Shown: positions 37,497 through 49,950 of the stretch, one piece after another
How the letters are laid out: each line of letters begins with the position of its first letter
Numbering within the stretch: the first letter of the stretch is position 1
NCBI GenBank assembly: GCA_029977865.1
Contig: JAPOKA010000001.1
Location: forward strand, 58,293 to 122,292
Source of the DNA: a bacterium
Lineage (GTDB): Bacteria; Planctomycetota; Phycisphaerae; Phycisphaerales; SM1A02
DNA length: 64,000 nt
Direction of reading: 5' to 3'
Notes under the pieces: model-generated
Seen by the model: only the letters and a program-made list of their open reading frames with translations
Told to the model about the DNA's origin: nothing
Database searches by the model: none
Program-made: the position numbers and the translations under genes

Positions 37497-39011
37497 ATGA
37501 AGGATCTCCTCCTGGGCATCGATCTCGGTACGGGCGGCGTGCGGGCGCTCTTGGTCGCACCCGACGGCGAAGTGGTGGCGGCGCACGCGGCGGAACATCC
37601 GCTCTCGACGCCGCGGCCCGGCTGGGCCGAGCAGGATCCGGAGTCGTGGTGGACCGCGTGCGTCGCCGCGATACGCGGAGCGCTGGCGCAGGTCTCCTCG
37701 GCCCGCGTCGCGGCGATCGGGCTGAGCGGCCAGATGCATGGGCTGGTGATGTGCGATGCCCGCGGCACCCCGCTGCGACCGTGCATTCTCTGGTGCGACT
37801 CGCGCTCGGCACCGCAGTGCGTCGAGGCCGAGCGGCGAATCGGGCTCGATCGCCTGCTCGAGCTGGCCGGCAACCGAATGCTCGCCGGCTTCACCGCACC
37901 GAAGATCCTCTGGTGCCGCGAGCACGAGCATGAACTCGAACGGGCCGCGGCGATCCACCTGCTTCCCAAGGACTGGCTGCGGCATCGCCTCAGCGGCACC
38001 TTCGCGACGGAGGTCTCCGACGCATCCGGGACTCTGCTCTTCGATTGCGCGAACCGCCGCTTCAGCGAGGAACTCTGCGGCCTGCTCGAGATCGACCTTC
38101 GCACCATGCCGGAGTGCTTCGAGAGCCCGGTGATCTCGGCGCACCTCTCCCGAGACGCTGCTGCGGCCACCGGGCTCGTCGCAGGCACTCCCATCGTCGG
38201 CGGCGGCGGCGATCAGGCGGCACAGGCGGTCGGCACCGGGCTCGTCCGCGAGGGGCCGGTCTCGCTCACCCTCGGCACGAGCGGATGCTCGTTTGCGGTG
38301 CGGGGTTCCTGGCCGGGCAATCCCGGCGGCATCCTGCACGCCTTCTGCCATGCGGTGCCGGGCACCTGGCATCTGATGGGCGTGATGCTCTCCGCGGGCG
38401 GAAGCCTGCGCTGGTTCCGCGACACCGTGGCCCGCGACCTCAAGGAGACGGCGCGGGCTCGCGGCGTCGATCCCTATGACCTGATCTCCGAGGAAGCGCT
38501 CGCCGCAGCCGCCGGCGCCGAAGGCCTGCTCTTCCTTCCGTACCTCTCCGGCGAACGCACTCCGGTGGCCGATCCGCACGCCCGCGGCGGATTCGTGGGG
38601 CTTTCGGTCGCGCACACCCGCAGCCATCTCGCCCGCGCGGTCTTCGAGGGCATCACCTTCGGAGCCCGCGACGGACTCGATCTCATCCGCGCTGCCGGCA
38701 CCCCGATCGATTCGGTGCGGCTCTCCGGGGGCGGTGCCCGCAGCCCCATGTGGCGGCGACTTTGCGCGGACGTCTTCGGCGTGCCCGCCGTGCTCGTCAA
38801 CACCAGCGAAGGCGCCGCCTACGGCGCGGCGCTCATCGCGGGAGCCGGCTGCGGCGTCTATCCCTCGGTCGAGTCCGCCGCCGATGCGGTGATTCGCGAG
38901 ACCGAGCGAATCGACCCCGGGCCCGATGCTGCGGCCTATCCGCCGATCCTCGCCCGCTACCGCCGGCTCTATCCCGCGCTGCAACCGTTCTTCGAGCCGG
39001 TCGCATCCTGA
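37497..39011 (+). CDS. xylB: Xylulokinase
   Basis: 504 residues, FGGY carbohydrate kinase. The N-terminal nucleotide motif GIDLGTGGVRA, the substrate segment GLSGQMHGLV, catalytic-region GGGGDQAAQAVG, and the C-terminal SGGGARSPMW adenosine motif are all visible. The Gln-Met-His-Gly (QMHG) sequence favours D-xylulose over other FGGY substrates. It phosphorylates D-xylulose to the 5-phosphate for the pentose phosphate pathway. No xylose isomerase is adjacent in the window. Confidence 0.92.
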   Translation: MKDLLLGIDLGTGGVRALLVAPDGEVVAAHAAEHPLSTPRPGWAEQDPESWWTACVAAIRGALAQVSSARVAAIGLSGQMHGLVMCDARGTPLRPCILWCDSRSAPQCVEAERRIGLDRLLELAGNRMLAGFTAPKILWCREHEHELERAAAIHLLPKDWLRHRLSGTFATEVSDASGTLLFDCANRRFSEELCGLLEIDLRTMPECFESPVISAHLSRDAAAATGLVAGTPIVGGGGDQAAQAVGTGLVREGPVSLTLGTSGCSFAVRGSWPGNPGGILHAFCHAVPGTWHLMGVMLSAGGSLRWFRDTVARDLKETARARGVDPYDLISEEALAAAAGAEGLLFLPYLSGERTPVADPHARGGFVGLSVAHTRSHLARAVFEGITFGARDGLDLIRAAGTPIDSVRLSGGGARSPMWRRLCADVFGVPAVLVNTSEGAAYGAALIAGAGCGVYPSVESAADAVIRETERIDPGPDAAAYPPILARYRRLYPALQPFFEPVAS

Positions 39012-39037
39012 GCGTGGCCTTCGGCTACGCTCGCGGC

Positions 39038-39202
39038 ATGGCAGGCGTCATCAGCTTCGTGGTCATGACCGCCAGCATGCTCGTCATCGGCTGGCTGGTC
39101 TGGAGCCGACTGCAGCGACAGGAAGCTGGCGACGAGGACTTCCAGCGCCGCATCGACGATGACGAGGAGCGAGCTCGCCGCGGCCGAGAAGGACGCGAGT
39201 GA
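39038..39202 (+). CDS. Small single-pass membrane protein
   Basis: 54 residues. A hydrophobic segment (VISFVVMTASMLVIGWLVW) is followed by a strongly charged tail rich in Glu, Asp and Arg. It follows xylB by 26 bases. No family is recognised; short TM-plus-charged proteins of this type are common and hard to classify. Confidence 0.55.
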   Translation: MAGVISFVVMTASMLVIGWLVWSRLQRQEAGDEDFQRRIDDDEERARRGREGRE

Positions 39203-39210
39203 ACCCTTGC

Positions 39211-39981
39211 TTAGGCGAGGTCGCGACGAACGCCCGCCATCTGCGCCTGCAGGTTCCGGCCCGGGCAGAGGGTGCTCGCGCCCGGCCACTCCTGATGCGT
39301 GCGGATCGAGCCGTTGGGCACTCTGTAGAGACCCCGCAGGGTGATCAGGTGCGCCTCGAGCGCAGCGAGTTGGGCGTTGGTCGGCCGCTGCGACTCGAAG
39401 TTCCCGAGCACGAGGATTCCGATGTTCCCTTCGTTGCGGTCCTTGACGTGCGCGCCTTGCCAGATCAGCGGTCGCCCTTGCCAGACCGAACCCTGGGGAT
39501 CGACCACGAAGTGGTAGCCGATGTCACCCCAGCCCTTGGAACGATGGCCGACTCGGATCAACTCGATTCGAGCAGCGACCGCCGCGCGGCTCGAGAGCGT
39601 GACCGGCGGCAGCCCGTCGTGATGGACGGTGATGCTGCTGACCGGAAGCATGCGATTCATGAGCGCGGGAACCGGGCTTCCCTTGGCCCACTGTTCGCGG
39701 CCGACGAGGTTGGCGATGCCACCGGAGTCGGGGGCGACCACCGTGGGCGGCGCCGGGCGACGCCGGCCCGGCAGCGACGCCAGATCCTCCGGCCAGACCG
39801 GGTCGGGACGACTCGCCCGCGTGGGGGTGCTTGAGCACGCCGCGATCGAGCCGAGCAGGCTGGAGCCGACCGCCGCCATGGCCAGACGAGCAAGAATCGC
39901 GCGACGGTCGGGGTCGCCGGGGGTCGCTGCGGAATCCAGTTCCCGATGGGGCCGAAGGTCTCGATCGGAGGGGTTGGTCAC
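39211..39981 (-). CDS. N-acetylmuramoyl-L-alanine amidase, PGRP/amidase_2 type
   Basis: 256 residues. The signal region has a twin-Arg (DRRAILARLAM, 25-35) and a lipobox-like SIAAC (Cys49), so it may be exported folded or as a lipoprotein. The catalytic domain has the first zinc His in ITVHHDG, then GDIGYHFVVDPQG and GNIGILVLGNF, and the last ligands in THQEWPGASTLCPG. It cleaves the lactyl-Ala bond of peptidoglycan stem peptides. The start is uncertain; GTG 39981 gives a sensible signal peptide. Confidence 0.85.
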   Translation of the reverse strand: MTNPSDRDLRPHRELDSAATPGDPDRRAILARLAMAAVGSSLLGSIAACSSTPTRASRPDPVWPEDLASLPGRRRPAPPTVVAPDSGGIANLVGREQWAKGSPVPALMNRMLPVSSITVHHDGLPPVTLSSRAAVAARIELIRVGHRSKGWGDIGYHFVVDPQGSVWQGRPLIWQGAHVKDRNEGNIGILVLGNFESQRPTNAQLAALEAHLITLRGLYRVPNGSIRTHQEWPGASTLCPGRNLQAQMAGVRRDLA

Positions 39982-40298
39982 GGGGCGCTCGCGAGCGGTC
40001 GATCGACCGCAGATGCACTCGAGGGGGACTGTATCGGCGCGGCCACCCGACCGGGTCCAGCGTCGCCCCGCCGAGGGGCAGGTCGCCGGTTCGGGCCACC
40101 GTGCAAGGCGTGTCACGCGTGGCGAGTCGCTGCGGTTCTTGAGTCGCTGATTCCGGCGCGAAATGGGGTCGCTCCGGAGCCTTCGAAACAGGTCGGAAAG
40201 GTCGGTGGCGGGTAGACTTTCGGCTTCGGCTTCGATCCCTCGCGCTCGCGGGGTTTTCGGACCTTGACGCTTCCCGCACGACTCCCCGCGACCACCGC
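39982..40298. other. 317-base divergent intergenic region upstream of gyrB
   Basis: The region separates the amidase from gyrB and must hold both promoters. A repeated TTCGGC motif (near 40220-40233) and a TAGACT hexamer (40213-40218) are visible, but no matching -35 box is seen. No gene is supported. gyrB shows no clear ribosome-binding site before its ATG. Confidence 0.4.
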
Positions 40299-42905
<2,607 letters not shown>

Positions 42906-42957
42906 GCCTCGGGTCCTCCCACGTGCCTCGAACCCACGAGCTGACAGACTGACCGGC

Positions 42958-44742
42958 GTGCCCGATCGACCGCTGCCGCGACTGCTTCGCTACGCCCGGC
43001 CCATTCGCGGCCGCATCGCGTGGGCGATCGCCTGCTCGGTGATCAACAAACTGCTCGATCTGGCTCCGCCGTTCATCATCGGCGCCGCGATCGACGTGGT
43101 GGTCGAGCGGCAGGACTCGCTGGTCGCCCGCTGGGGCTTTCCCGATCCCGCATCCCAGCTCATGGTCCTGGGCATCGCGACCTTCCTGGTCTGGTCCGGC
43201 GAGAGCCTCTTCGAGTGGTTTCTCGGGGTGGCCTGGCGCGGCGTCGCCCAGGACGTCCAGCATCAAGCCCGCATGGACGCCTTCACCAACGTCGAACGGC
43301 TCGAACTGGGCTGGTTCGAGGATCGCTCGACCGGGCGGCTGATGTCGGTGCTCTCCGACGACGTCAATCAGCTCGAACGCTTCCTCGACGGCGGCGCCAA
43401 CGATCTCATCCAGCTCGCGGTGACCGGCCTCGCGGTCTCCACGGCGTTCTTCGTCATCTCTCCCACCATCGCGTTCTGGGCGATGCTGCCGGTGCCGGCG
43501 GTGATCGTCGGCTCGCTGTGGTTCCAGCGGCGACTCGAGCCCCGCTACGCCGAGGTCCGGACGCGGGTCGGCGACCTCAACGCGCGACTCTCCAACACCC
43601 TCGGCGGCATGGCCACGGTGAAGAGCTTCACTGCGGAGGACGAGGAGCGCCGCGGCCTCGAGCGAGAAAGCCTCGCCTACGCGGAAGCCAATCGTCGCGC
43701 CATCGTCCTGTCGAGCGCCTTCAGCCCGCTCATCCGCATCGTGATTCTCGTGGGCTTCACGGTGACGCTCGTCTACGGCGGCCAGCTCGCCCTCGCCGGC
43801 ACTCTCGCGGTGGGTGCCTACGGACTCCTGGTCTTCCTCACCCAACGATTGCTGTGGCCGTTCACCCGCATCGGCGCGGTGCTCGATCTCTATCAGCGGG
43901 CGATGGCCTCGACCCGCCGGATCCTCGACCTGATCGACGTGACCCCGAACATCGTCGACGGGCCCAGGCCACTGCCGCGGGACTCGATTCGCGGCGAGCT
44001 TCGCTTCGAAAAGATCCGCTTCGCCTACGGCAACGGGCCGGCAATCCTCGACGGACTCGAGCTCGAGTGCCCCGCGGGGCGAACCACCGCCATCGTCGGT
44101 GCCACCGGAGCGGGCAAGAGCACCGTGGTGAAGCTGCTCTTGCGGCTCTACGAGAGCGCTCGATCCGATGCCGGCCGCATCGCCATCGACGGCGTCGACA
44201 TCCGCGAAGTTCGCCTCGCCGATCTCCGTCGCGCCGTCGCCCTGGTGAGCCAGGACGTCTACCTCTTCGACGGCACGGTGCGGGAGAACATCGCCTACGG
44301 AGGAGACGAAGGCGCCGGCCTCGACCGCGTGATCGAGGCCGCGAGGCTCGCGGAAGCGCATGCCTTCATCGAAGGGCTCCCGCAGGGCTACGACACCGTG
44401 GTCGGCGAGCGAGGACAGAAGCTCTCCGGTGGGCAGCGGCAGCGCATCGCGATGGCGCGGGCGATCCTCAAGGATGCCCCGATCCTCGTGCTCGACGAGG
44501 CGACCAGCGCCGTCGACAACGAGACCGAGGCGGCCATGCAGCGATCGCTCGCCAAGGTCTGCCGCGATCGCACCACCATCGTCATCGCCCACCGGCTCTC
44601 GACGGTTCGGCACGCCGACTCGATCCACGTCCTCGACGGCGGCCGAGTGGTGGAGCGCGGCACCCACGAGGAACTGGTCGCCCATCGAGGCCTGTACGCG
44701 CGGCTCTGGGGGGTGCAGACCGGAGATCCGCGGTCGACCTGA
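42958..44742 (+). CDS. MsbA-like ABC transporter (fused permease and ATPase)
   Basis: 594 residues. A six-helix type IV exporter transmembrane domain (about 15-310) is followed by an ATPase domain with VGATGAGKST, LSGGQRQRIAMARAIL and ILVLDEATSAVD. This is the architecture of lipid A flippase MsbA and multidrug half-transporters. With lpxC/lpxD present elsewhere in the window, a lipid role is plausible but unproven. GTG 42958 is the start; it follows gyrB by 52 bases. Confidence 0.88.
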   Translation: MPDRPLPRLLRYARPIRGRIAWAIACSVINKLLDLAPPFIIGAAIDVVVERQDSLVARWGFPDPASQLMVLGIATFLVWSGESLFEWFLGVAWRGVAQDVQHQARMDAFTNVERLELGWFEDRSTGRLMSVLSDDVNQLERFLDGGANDLIQLAVTGLAVSTAFFVISPTIAFWAMLPVPAVIVGSLWFQRRLEPRYAEVRTRVGDLNARLSNTLGGMATVKSFTAEDEERRGLERESLAYAEANRRAIVLSSAFSPLIRIVILVGFTVTLVYGGQLALAGTLAVGAYGLLVFLTQRLLWPFTRIGAVLDLYQRAMASTRRILDLIDVTPNIVDGPRPLPRDSIRGELRFEKIRFAYGNGPAILDGLELECPAGRTTAIVGATGAGKSTVVKLLLRLYESARSDAGRIAIDGVDIREVRLADLRRAVALVSQDVYLFDGTVRENIAYGGDEGAGLDRVIEAARLAEAHAFIEGLPQGYDTVVGERGQKLSGGQRQRIAMARAILKDAPILVLDEATSAVDNETEAAMQRSLAKVCRDRTTIVIAHRLSTVRHADSIHVLDGGRVVERGTHEELVAHRGLYARLWGVQTGDPRST

Positions 44743-45133
44743 TCCGTTTCGGGGCCGGGCCGACCCTTGACGAGGTGCGAAGCGCCGGAGCCAGGCCGGA
44801 GCCGGTCGGTGCGAATCCACCGGAACCCCGACGATCTCGAGGACCCGTTCATCCGCACCATCGCGAAGACGGTGCTCGTCCATGTTGATCGCGCCGATTC
44901 GGCGGAGGCTGCCGAAGTGGTCCTCGATCCGCATGACGTCCCGGGATCGCTCGGATGCCTGCAGCGAGTCCATGCCAACGCGCTGGAGGCGAAGCGCGTA
45001 GGGTCGCAGGCTGCTCGCGTTCGAGGTCTCCGATTCGTCGATGCCGGTTTCCGTGCCCAACACCGTGGTGTTCCGCACCTCGATGCTGCGCTCGCGGCGA
45101 CGTTCAGACGAGCCCTGCCTCGCCGCAACGAGC
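44743..45133. other. 391-base region without an assigned gene
   Basis: Both strands have open frames here. On the minus strand, a GTG at 45078 opens a frame encoding about 110 residues with a protein-like D/E/R-rich composition (for example RIEDHFGSLRRIGAINMDEH), but it then runs on without a stop through the opposite strand of the ABC gene, so a complete gene cannot be defined. It may be the end of a decayed gene or simply high-GC sequence. No RNA gene was recognised. Confidence 0.4.
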
Positions 45134-46177
45134 TCAGGGCGTCGCCAGCAGCGCGAGCAGTTCCGACTCCTTCTCCGGGGTCAGGCCCGCCCGCGTTCCC
45201 ATCGGCTCGCCGGCCCGCGGCGAGGCGAGGAACCAGTCGAGGGTGGCCTTGGCGGTCTCGGCAAGCGGACGGAAGGTCAGCCCGTGTTCGATGGCGGCGG
45301 TGTTGGAGCGGCTCGAGAAGCCTGCGTACTCCGGACCGGGAGGAATGAACATCGCCATCGAGTTCGCGCCCATCCACGCTCCCACCCCGTGCTCCTGGAG
45401 AAACTCGTCGGAGGCTTCGACGAATTCGACCGGCGTCGAGACCACCGCCTTGCAGCCGTCGAGCATCTCGCGGAAGTAGAGCGGGCCGCGCGGGCCGGTG
45501 GCGTTGTAGACCCCCCCGTGGCCTTGCTCGACGCAGTTGATCGTGAATGCCGCCAGGTCGCGCACATCGACGAACTGGGTGCGGGGACTCGCCGCGGGAA
45601 TCAGCACCCGTCCGCCGCGGTGGCATCGCACCGGCCAGTAGGTGAAGCGGTCGGTGGGATCGCCCGGTCCCACGATGAGCCCCGGCCGAACGATGGTCGC
45701 GCGATCGCCGTAGACCGACTGCACCTCGCGCTCGCAAGCGGCCTTGAGCGGCCCGTAGTAGCGAGCGACTTCCTCGGTGGCGGGATCCTCGAGGGTCTCG
45801 ACCGCGGCGGACTCGTCCGCGTCCGCCTCGGCGTTGCTCGCGTAGACCGAGATGGTCGAGACGAAGAGGTACTGCCGGCAGGCGTCCTTGAGCAGTTCGG
45901 CGGAGGCCTTCGCCACCCGCGGCACGTAGCCCGAGTTGTCGATCACCGCGTCCCAGCGCTCGCCCGCTGCAATCGCCTCCGCGATCGACTTCAATCCCTC
46001 GCCCTTGTCGGGATCGCGGTCGCCGTAGAGCCGCTTCACCTTGTCGAAGTCGTCCTGGAACATTCGAACCGGGGTCTTGCCGCGATTGAAGATGGTGATC
46101 TCCCACTCGCGGGCCTCGGCTTGATCGATCTGGTGCGGGCCGAGGAATCCGGTGCCGCCGAGGACGAGGAGCTTCAT
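45134..46177 (-). CDS. NAD-dependent epimerase/dehydratase family protein
   Basis: 347 residues, extended short-chain dehydrogenase fold. The N-terminus has a typical nucleotide-binding GGTGFLG, and the active-site region has STISVYAS and a Tyr-x3-Lys (YYGPLK). The segment IVRPGLIVGPGDPTDRFTYW is typical of the isoflavone-reductase/atypical epimerase branch. The substrate cannot be deduced. ATG 46177 has a GCAGGAA ribosome-binding site 12 bases upstream. Confidence 0.8.
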   Translation of the reverse strand: MKLLVLGGTGFLGPHQIDQAEAREWEITIFNRGKTPVRMFQDDFDKVKRLYGDRDPDKGEGLKSIAEAIAAGERWDAVIDNSGYVPRVAKASAELLKDACRQYLFVSTISVYASNAEADADESAAVETLEDPATEEVARYYGPLKAACEREVQSVYGDRATIVRPGLIVGPGDPTDRFTYWPVRCHRGGRVLIPAASPRTQFVDVRDLAAFTINCVEQGHGGVYNATGPRGPLYFREMLDGCKAVVSTPVEFVEASDEFLQEHGVGAWMGANSMAMFIPPGPEYAGFSSRSNTAAIEHGLTFRPLAETAKATLDWFLASPRAGEPMGTRAGLTPEKESELLALLATP

Positions 46178-46296
46178 GGGTGGTGGTTCCTGCAGGGACG
46201 CGATTCCCGCGACTCTACCGAAGTGCGGGACCGCGGGTGCACCTCGCCACCGTATGCTCGCCCGAGCGGCCGGCACGCCGCGCCGGAGATCGTTCG

Positions 46297-48501
46297 ATGC
46301 AGCACCATGCGACTCTGCCCACCGTGATCGGTCGTTCCGCGCCCGCCGCGATCCTGCTCGCCTCGATGGTCTCTCCGCTCGAAGCCCAGTCGCTCGAGGC
46401 GCCTCCCGCGTCCTCGACGACCACCAACCTCGCGATGACTCCCGCCGCCGCGATGATCGAGGCGGATCGCCTGCGGGCCTGGCACGATCTCCTCGCCTTC
46501 GAGCCGCAGATCGCCGGCACCGAAGCCGACCATCGATCGATCGAGCGCATCGACGCCGCGTTCGAGGCGATGGGTCTTGAGAGCGATCCCTGGTGGTTCC
46601 GGCCCCTCCTCTGCTACCCGGTCTCGGCGCGGCTCGAGATCGTCGGCGAAGAGCCCGCTCCGACACGACCGGTGACGGCCCCCGGCGGCCGCCGCGGCGT
46701 GGTGCCGCTTTCCGTCGGCGAGCCGGACCTGCTTGCAGATCCATCCACCGCGCATCCCGATCTGCTCTGGGGTTGGAACGCCTTCGGCGGATCCGGGGAG
46801 GCAGAAGCCGAGATCGTCTACGCCAACTACGGGCTCGAGTCCGACTTCGCGCGGCTCAAGGAGTGGGGTGTCGACGTCGCCGGCAAGATCGCGCTGGTTC
46901 GCTACGGCGGCATGTTCAGGGGCTACAAGGTCCGCAACGCGGAGCACCACGGCGCGGTCGGGGTGATCATCTATACGGACCCCGCGGACTCCGGCGAGAC
47001 CCGCGGCAGCGTGTGGCCCCAGGGCGGCGGCTGGGCCAACGACGCCTGCATCCAGCGCGGCTCGGTGCTCGTCCTCGCGCAGCCGGGCGATCCACTCACG
47101 CCCTTCGAACCGGCGTTGGCAGACGCGAAGCGGCTCGAGGTCGACGATGCTGGGCTCTTCACCATTCCGGTGCAGCCGATCGGATACGCGGCGGCGCGGG
47201 AGATCATGCGGCGAATGAACGGCCGCGAAGTCGCGTCGCTGCCCGATGGCAAGCCCTGGGTGGGCGGACTCGAACTGCCCTATCGCGTCGAAGGCGGCGA
47301 GGATCTGCGAATCCGACTCGCGGTTGAACAGGACCGTCGCCTCGCGGACACCGCCAACGTGATCGCGGTGATCGAGGGCTCGGAGCATCCCGAGGAACTG
47401 GTGGTGATCGGATGCCACCACGATGCGTGGGGCTTCGGCGCCTGCGATCCTCACGCGGGCTCGATCGCGCTGATGGAGGTGGCTCGGGGATTCGGTGAAC
47501 TCGCGCGCCGCGGCGTGCGCCCGCGGCGGACCCTCGTCTTCGCGGCATGGGGCGCCGAGGAGTACGGCATCATCGGCAGCACCGAGTGGGTGGAGGGCGA
47601 ACGCGATCGCCTCGCCCGCAACGGCGTCGCCTACCTCAACCTCGACATGGCTTCGATGGGTCCGAACTTCTCGATGGCTGCGAGCCCGAGCCTGCGGGCC
47701 GCGGCGAAGCAGGCCGCGGCGATGACTCCGGCGGCTCGGGATCTCGAGGGCCACAGCGTTCTCGACAAGGCCACCGAGGGCGACCGCGGCTTCGCTCCCG
47801 GCTCCTCCGGCGGAGGCTCCGACCATGTCGCGTTCGTGAGCCACATCGCGATGCCGGTCGCGTCGATCCACGGCGGCGGCAGCGCCGGCACCGCGTACCA
47901 CTCCAACTACGACACCGTCACCTGGTATCGCGCGATCGTCGGCGAGGACTACGAACCGGCCTTGATGGTCGCTCGCTACACCGCCAACCTCGCGACCTTG
48001 TTGGCCTTCGAGCCGTTGCTGCCGCTGCGAACCGAAGCGGTCGCCCGCGACGCAGCCGACAAGCTTCGTGCCATCGCGGCGCCCCCGGCGCTCGAGTCGC
48101 TCGGCCCGCCGACCGCGGCGCTGGCCCTGCGGCTCGAGGTCCTCGCCGACCGCGCTGCCGTCCTTGACGCGACCCTCGACGCGATCGCCGCAGCGCCCGA
48201 CTCGGTGCCGGCAGCGACCCTCGCGGCGCTCAACGAGAATCTGCTTCGAATCGATCGGGCCTGGTGGGACGAGCGAGGACTCTTCGATCGCCCGTGGTTC
48301 CGCAATCTCTCCATCGCCACCGATCGCTCCAACGGATACGGCTCCACCGCGATGCCGATCCTCGCAGAGCCTGTGGCCGACGGTGACCTCGAACGCGGTC
48401 TCGAGGGGCTGACTCGCCTCGAGGCGGCGGTCGATCGGCTCGAGGCGGTGCTGGCGACGCTGGAACTCGCCCTCGCGACGCCGGCAAGCGAAGTTCCCTG
48501 A
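46297..48501 (+). CDS. Secreted M28 metallopeptidase, glutamate carboxypeptidase II-like
   Basis: 734 residues with a signal peptide. The order of domains matches PSMA/glutamate carboxypeptidase II: an M28 half, a PA domain insert (about 170-300) and a C-terminal helical dimerisation region (about 610-734). Zinc ligands are His374 and the bridging Asp384 (GCHHDAWGFGACD), Glu422 with the catalytic Glu421 (GAEEYG), Asp450 (LNLD) and a late His in AYHSNYDT. It would cleave C-terminal residues from peptides in the periplasm or outside. Confidence 0.9.
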   Translation: MQHHATLPTVIGRSAPAAILLASMVSPLEAQSLEAPPASSTTTNLAMTPAAAMIEADRLRAWHDLLAFEPQIAGTEADHRSIERIDAAFEAMGLESDPWWFRPLLCYPVSARLEIVGEEPAPTRPVTAPGGRRGVVPLSVGEPDLLADPSTAHPDLLWGWNAFGGSGEAEAEIVYANYGLESDFARLKEWGVDVAGKIALVRYGGMFRGYKVRNAEHHGAVGVIIYTDPADSGETRGSVWPQGGGWANDACIQRGSVLVLAQPGDPLTPFEPALADAKRLEVDDAGLFTIPVQPIGYAAAREIMRRMNGREVASLPDGKPWVGGLELPYRVEGGEDLRIRLAVEQDRRLADTANVIAVIEGSEHPEELVVIGCHHDAWGFGACDPHAGSIALMEVARGFGELARRGVRPRRTLVFAAWGAEEYGIIGSTEWVEGERDRLARNGVAYLNLDMASMGPNFSMAASPSLRAAAKQAAAMTPAARDLEGHSVLDKATEGDRGFAPGSSGGGSDHVAFVSHIAMPVASIHGGGSAGTAYHSNYDTVTWYRAIVGEDYEPALMVARYTANLATLLAFEPLLPLRTEAVARDAADKLRAIAAPPALESLGPPTAALALRLEVLADRAAVLDATLDAIAAAPDSVPAATLAALNENLLRIDRAWWDERGLFDRPWFRNLSIATDRSNGYGSTAMPILAEPVADGDLERGLEGLTRLEAAVDRLEAVLATLELALATPASEVP

Positions 48502-48570
48502 TCCTTGGTTCTTCGAGGCCGCTCATCGCCGCGATCGGCGTCTTGCCGTGGGGATCGGCTCGACCCGAAC

Positions 48571-49848
48571 CTACTGCGGACCCACGAGCCGATCGATCGA
48601 GCGCAGGCGCTCGTTCGCAAGTTGAATGTGCAGCGGCGGCTCGCGCTGAGATTCCGCGACAAGTTCCGCGAGGGCGTCGAAGTCGATCGGCTGGCTCGAC
48701 ACCGCGGTGTGGATCCGTGCCGAGGCCTCGATGTTGGACTTCAGCACTTCCTTCAGCCAACGGGACACCAGCGCAGCGTCGGCGGAGATCCACGCCTCGG
48801 CGCGAACGAGCGCCGCCTCATCACCCGCCTGCTGTCGAGCTGCGATCCACGCCGCGATCCGCTGGCCGCTCGGAGTGGCGTCCTCGGTCGTCAGCGGCTG
48901 CGGATGCGAATCCCACATCGCGGTGTAGACGCACCACCCCCGCACCGGGCCGAGCATCGCCGCCACCGATTCCGCGGTCGCGATTTGCAGTTCGCCGAGC
49001 TGCCGCCAGACCTCCATCGTCGGCAGCAGCTGCGCCGCCATCGCGAGCCCCACCACCTCCATGGGCTCGATCGGCTGCTCCGGGTTGGCCCGCTGCCGCG
49101 CCAGCGCCCAGCCTTGGGCATCGAGGGCGATGCGGTTGGACTCCGCCGCCGAGGAGAGCACCGAGCGACGCTGCAACTTCAGGAGCCGAACCCGATCGCG
49201 CCTGTAGTCGGAGAGAAGCGAGTCGACCGACGCCGCCGTCGCGGCGTCGAGCGGACCCGCGAGGCCCGCACAGCCGCGGATGGTGGTCTCAAGGTCGAGG
49301 GTCTCGAACCGCGGCCCGAGGACTTCGGAGTGACCGCCCCAGAAGGCTTCGGCCCGCAGCGACTCGGCGCGATCGATGATCGGGCGGGCGGCAGGCTCGA
49401 CCTGGCCACGAAGGGTCTCGAACACCGGCTGCTCGGTCGCCCAGAGCGACTCGAGGGCCTGAAAGATCGCCACCGCCGCGGCGCGGTTCATTCCTCCGTC
49501 GCCGCCGAGTTCGCGCTCTAGCCGCTCGACGAGCGCCGGCTTGCCCACCCGCGCCCACTCCTGCCACCGCGGAGCCGCGGCGTCCAGCGCTGCTTCACGG
49601 AGCGGACCCGGCACGATCGCCTCCAACTCGAGCACGGACCCGCGTTCCTGCGTGGCCTGCCGCAGAACCGACTCGAGGTCGGCGAGCGAAAGCTCCGCCG
49701 GAACCGCCATCGTGACCGCCCGCTCGGCGAGGCTGCGGACGCCTTCCGACGGCGGTGCCGCCGCCGCCTGAGCGCAGACCGACCGGCTCGCGCTCGACAG
49801 GGCGGCCAGCACGATCGACACCGGAACCATGACGCCGCGAACCCGCAT
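48571..49848 (-). CDS. Unrecognised secreted helical protein
   Basis: 425 residues. The signal peptide is clear (VPVSIVLAALSSASRSVCA), and the remainder is Ala/Arg/Glu-rich helix with no cysteine or metal motif. No family is recognised. ATG 49848 is the first start; ATG 49830 is also possible. It is divergent from bamA with about 100 bases between, so it may share regulation with the outer-membrane operon. Confidence 0.68.
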   Translation of the reverse strand: MRVRGVMVPVSIVLAALSSASRSVCAQAAAAPPSEGVRSLAERAVTMAVPAELSLADLESVLRQATQERGSVLELEAIVPGPLREAALDAAAPRWQEWARVGKPALVERLERELGGDGGMNRAAAVAIFQALESLWATEQPVFETLRGQVEPAARPIIDRAESLRAEAFWGGHSEVLGPRFETLDLETTIRGCAGLAGPLDAATAASVDSLLSDYRRDRVRLLKLQRRSVLSSAAESNRIALDAQGWALARQRANPEQPIEPMEVVGLAMAAQLLPTMEVWRQLGELQIATAESVAAMLGPVRGWCVYTAMWDSHPQPLTTEDATPSGQRIAAWIAARQQAGDEAALVRAEAWISADAALVSRWLKEVLKSNIEASARIHTAVSSQPIDFDALAELVAESQREPPLHIQLANERLRSIDRLVGPQ

Positions 49849-49950
49849 GGCGACAGGGTACCGAGCCGGTTCACCACCGCCCCGAAGGGCGAGCCTGCGT
49901 CGGCGGCCGCCTTGTGAGCGATTCGAGGCACCGATACCCTCCACCCTCGC

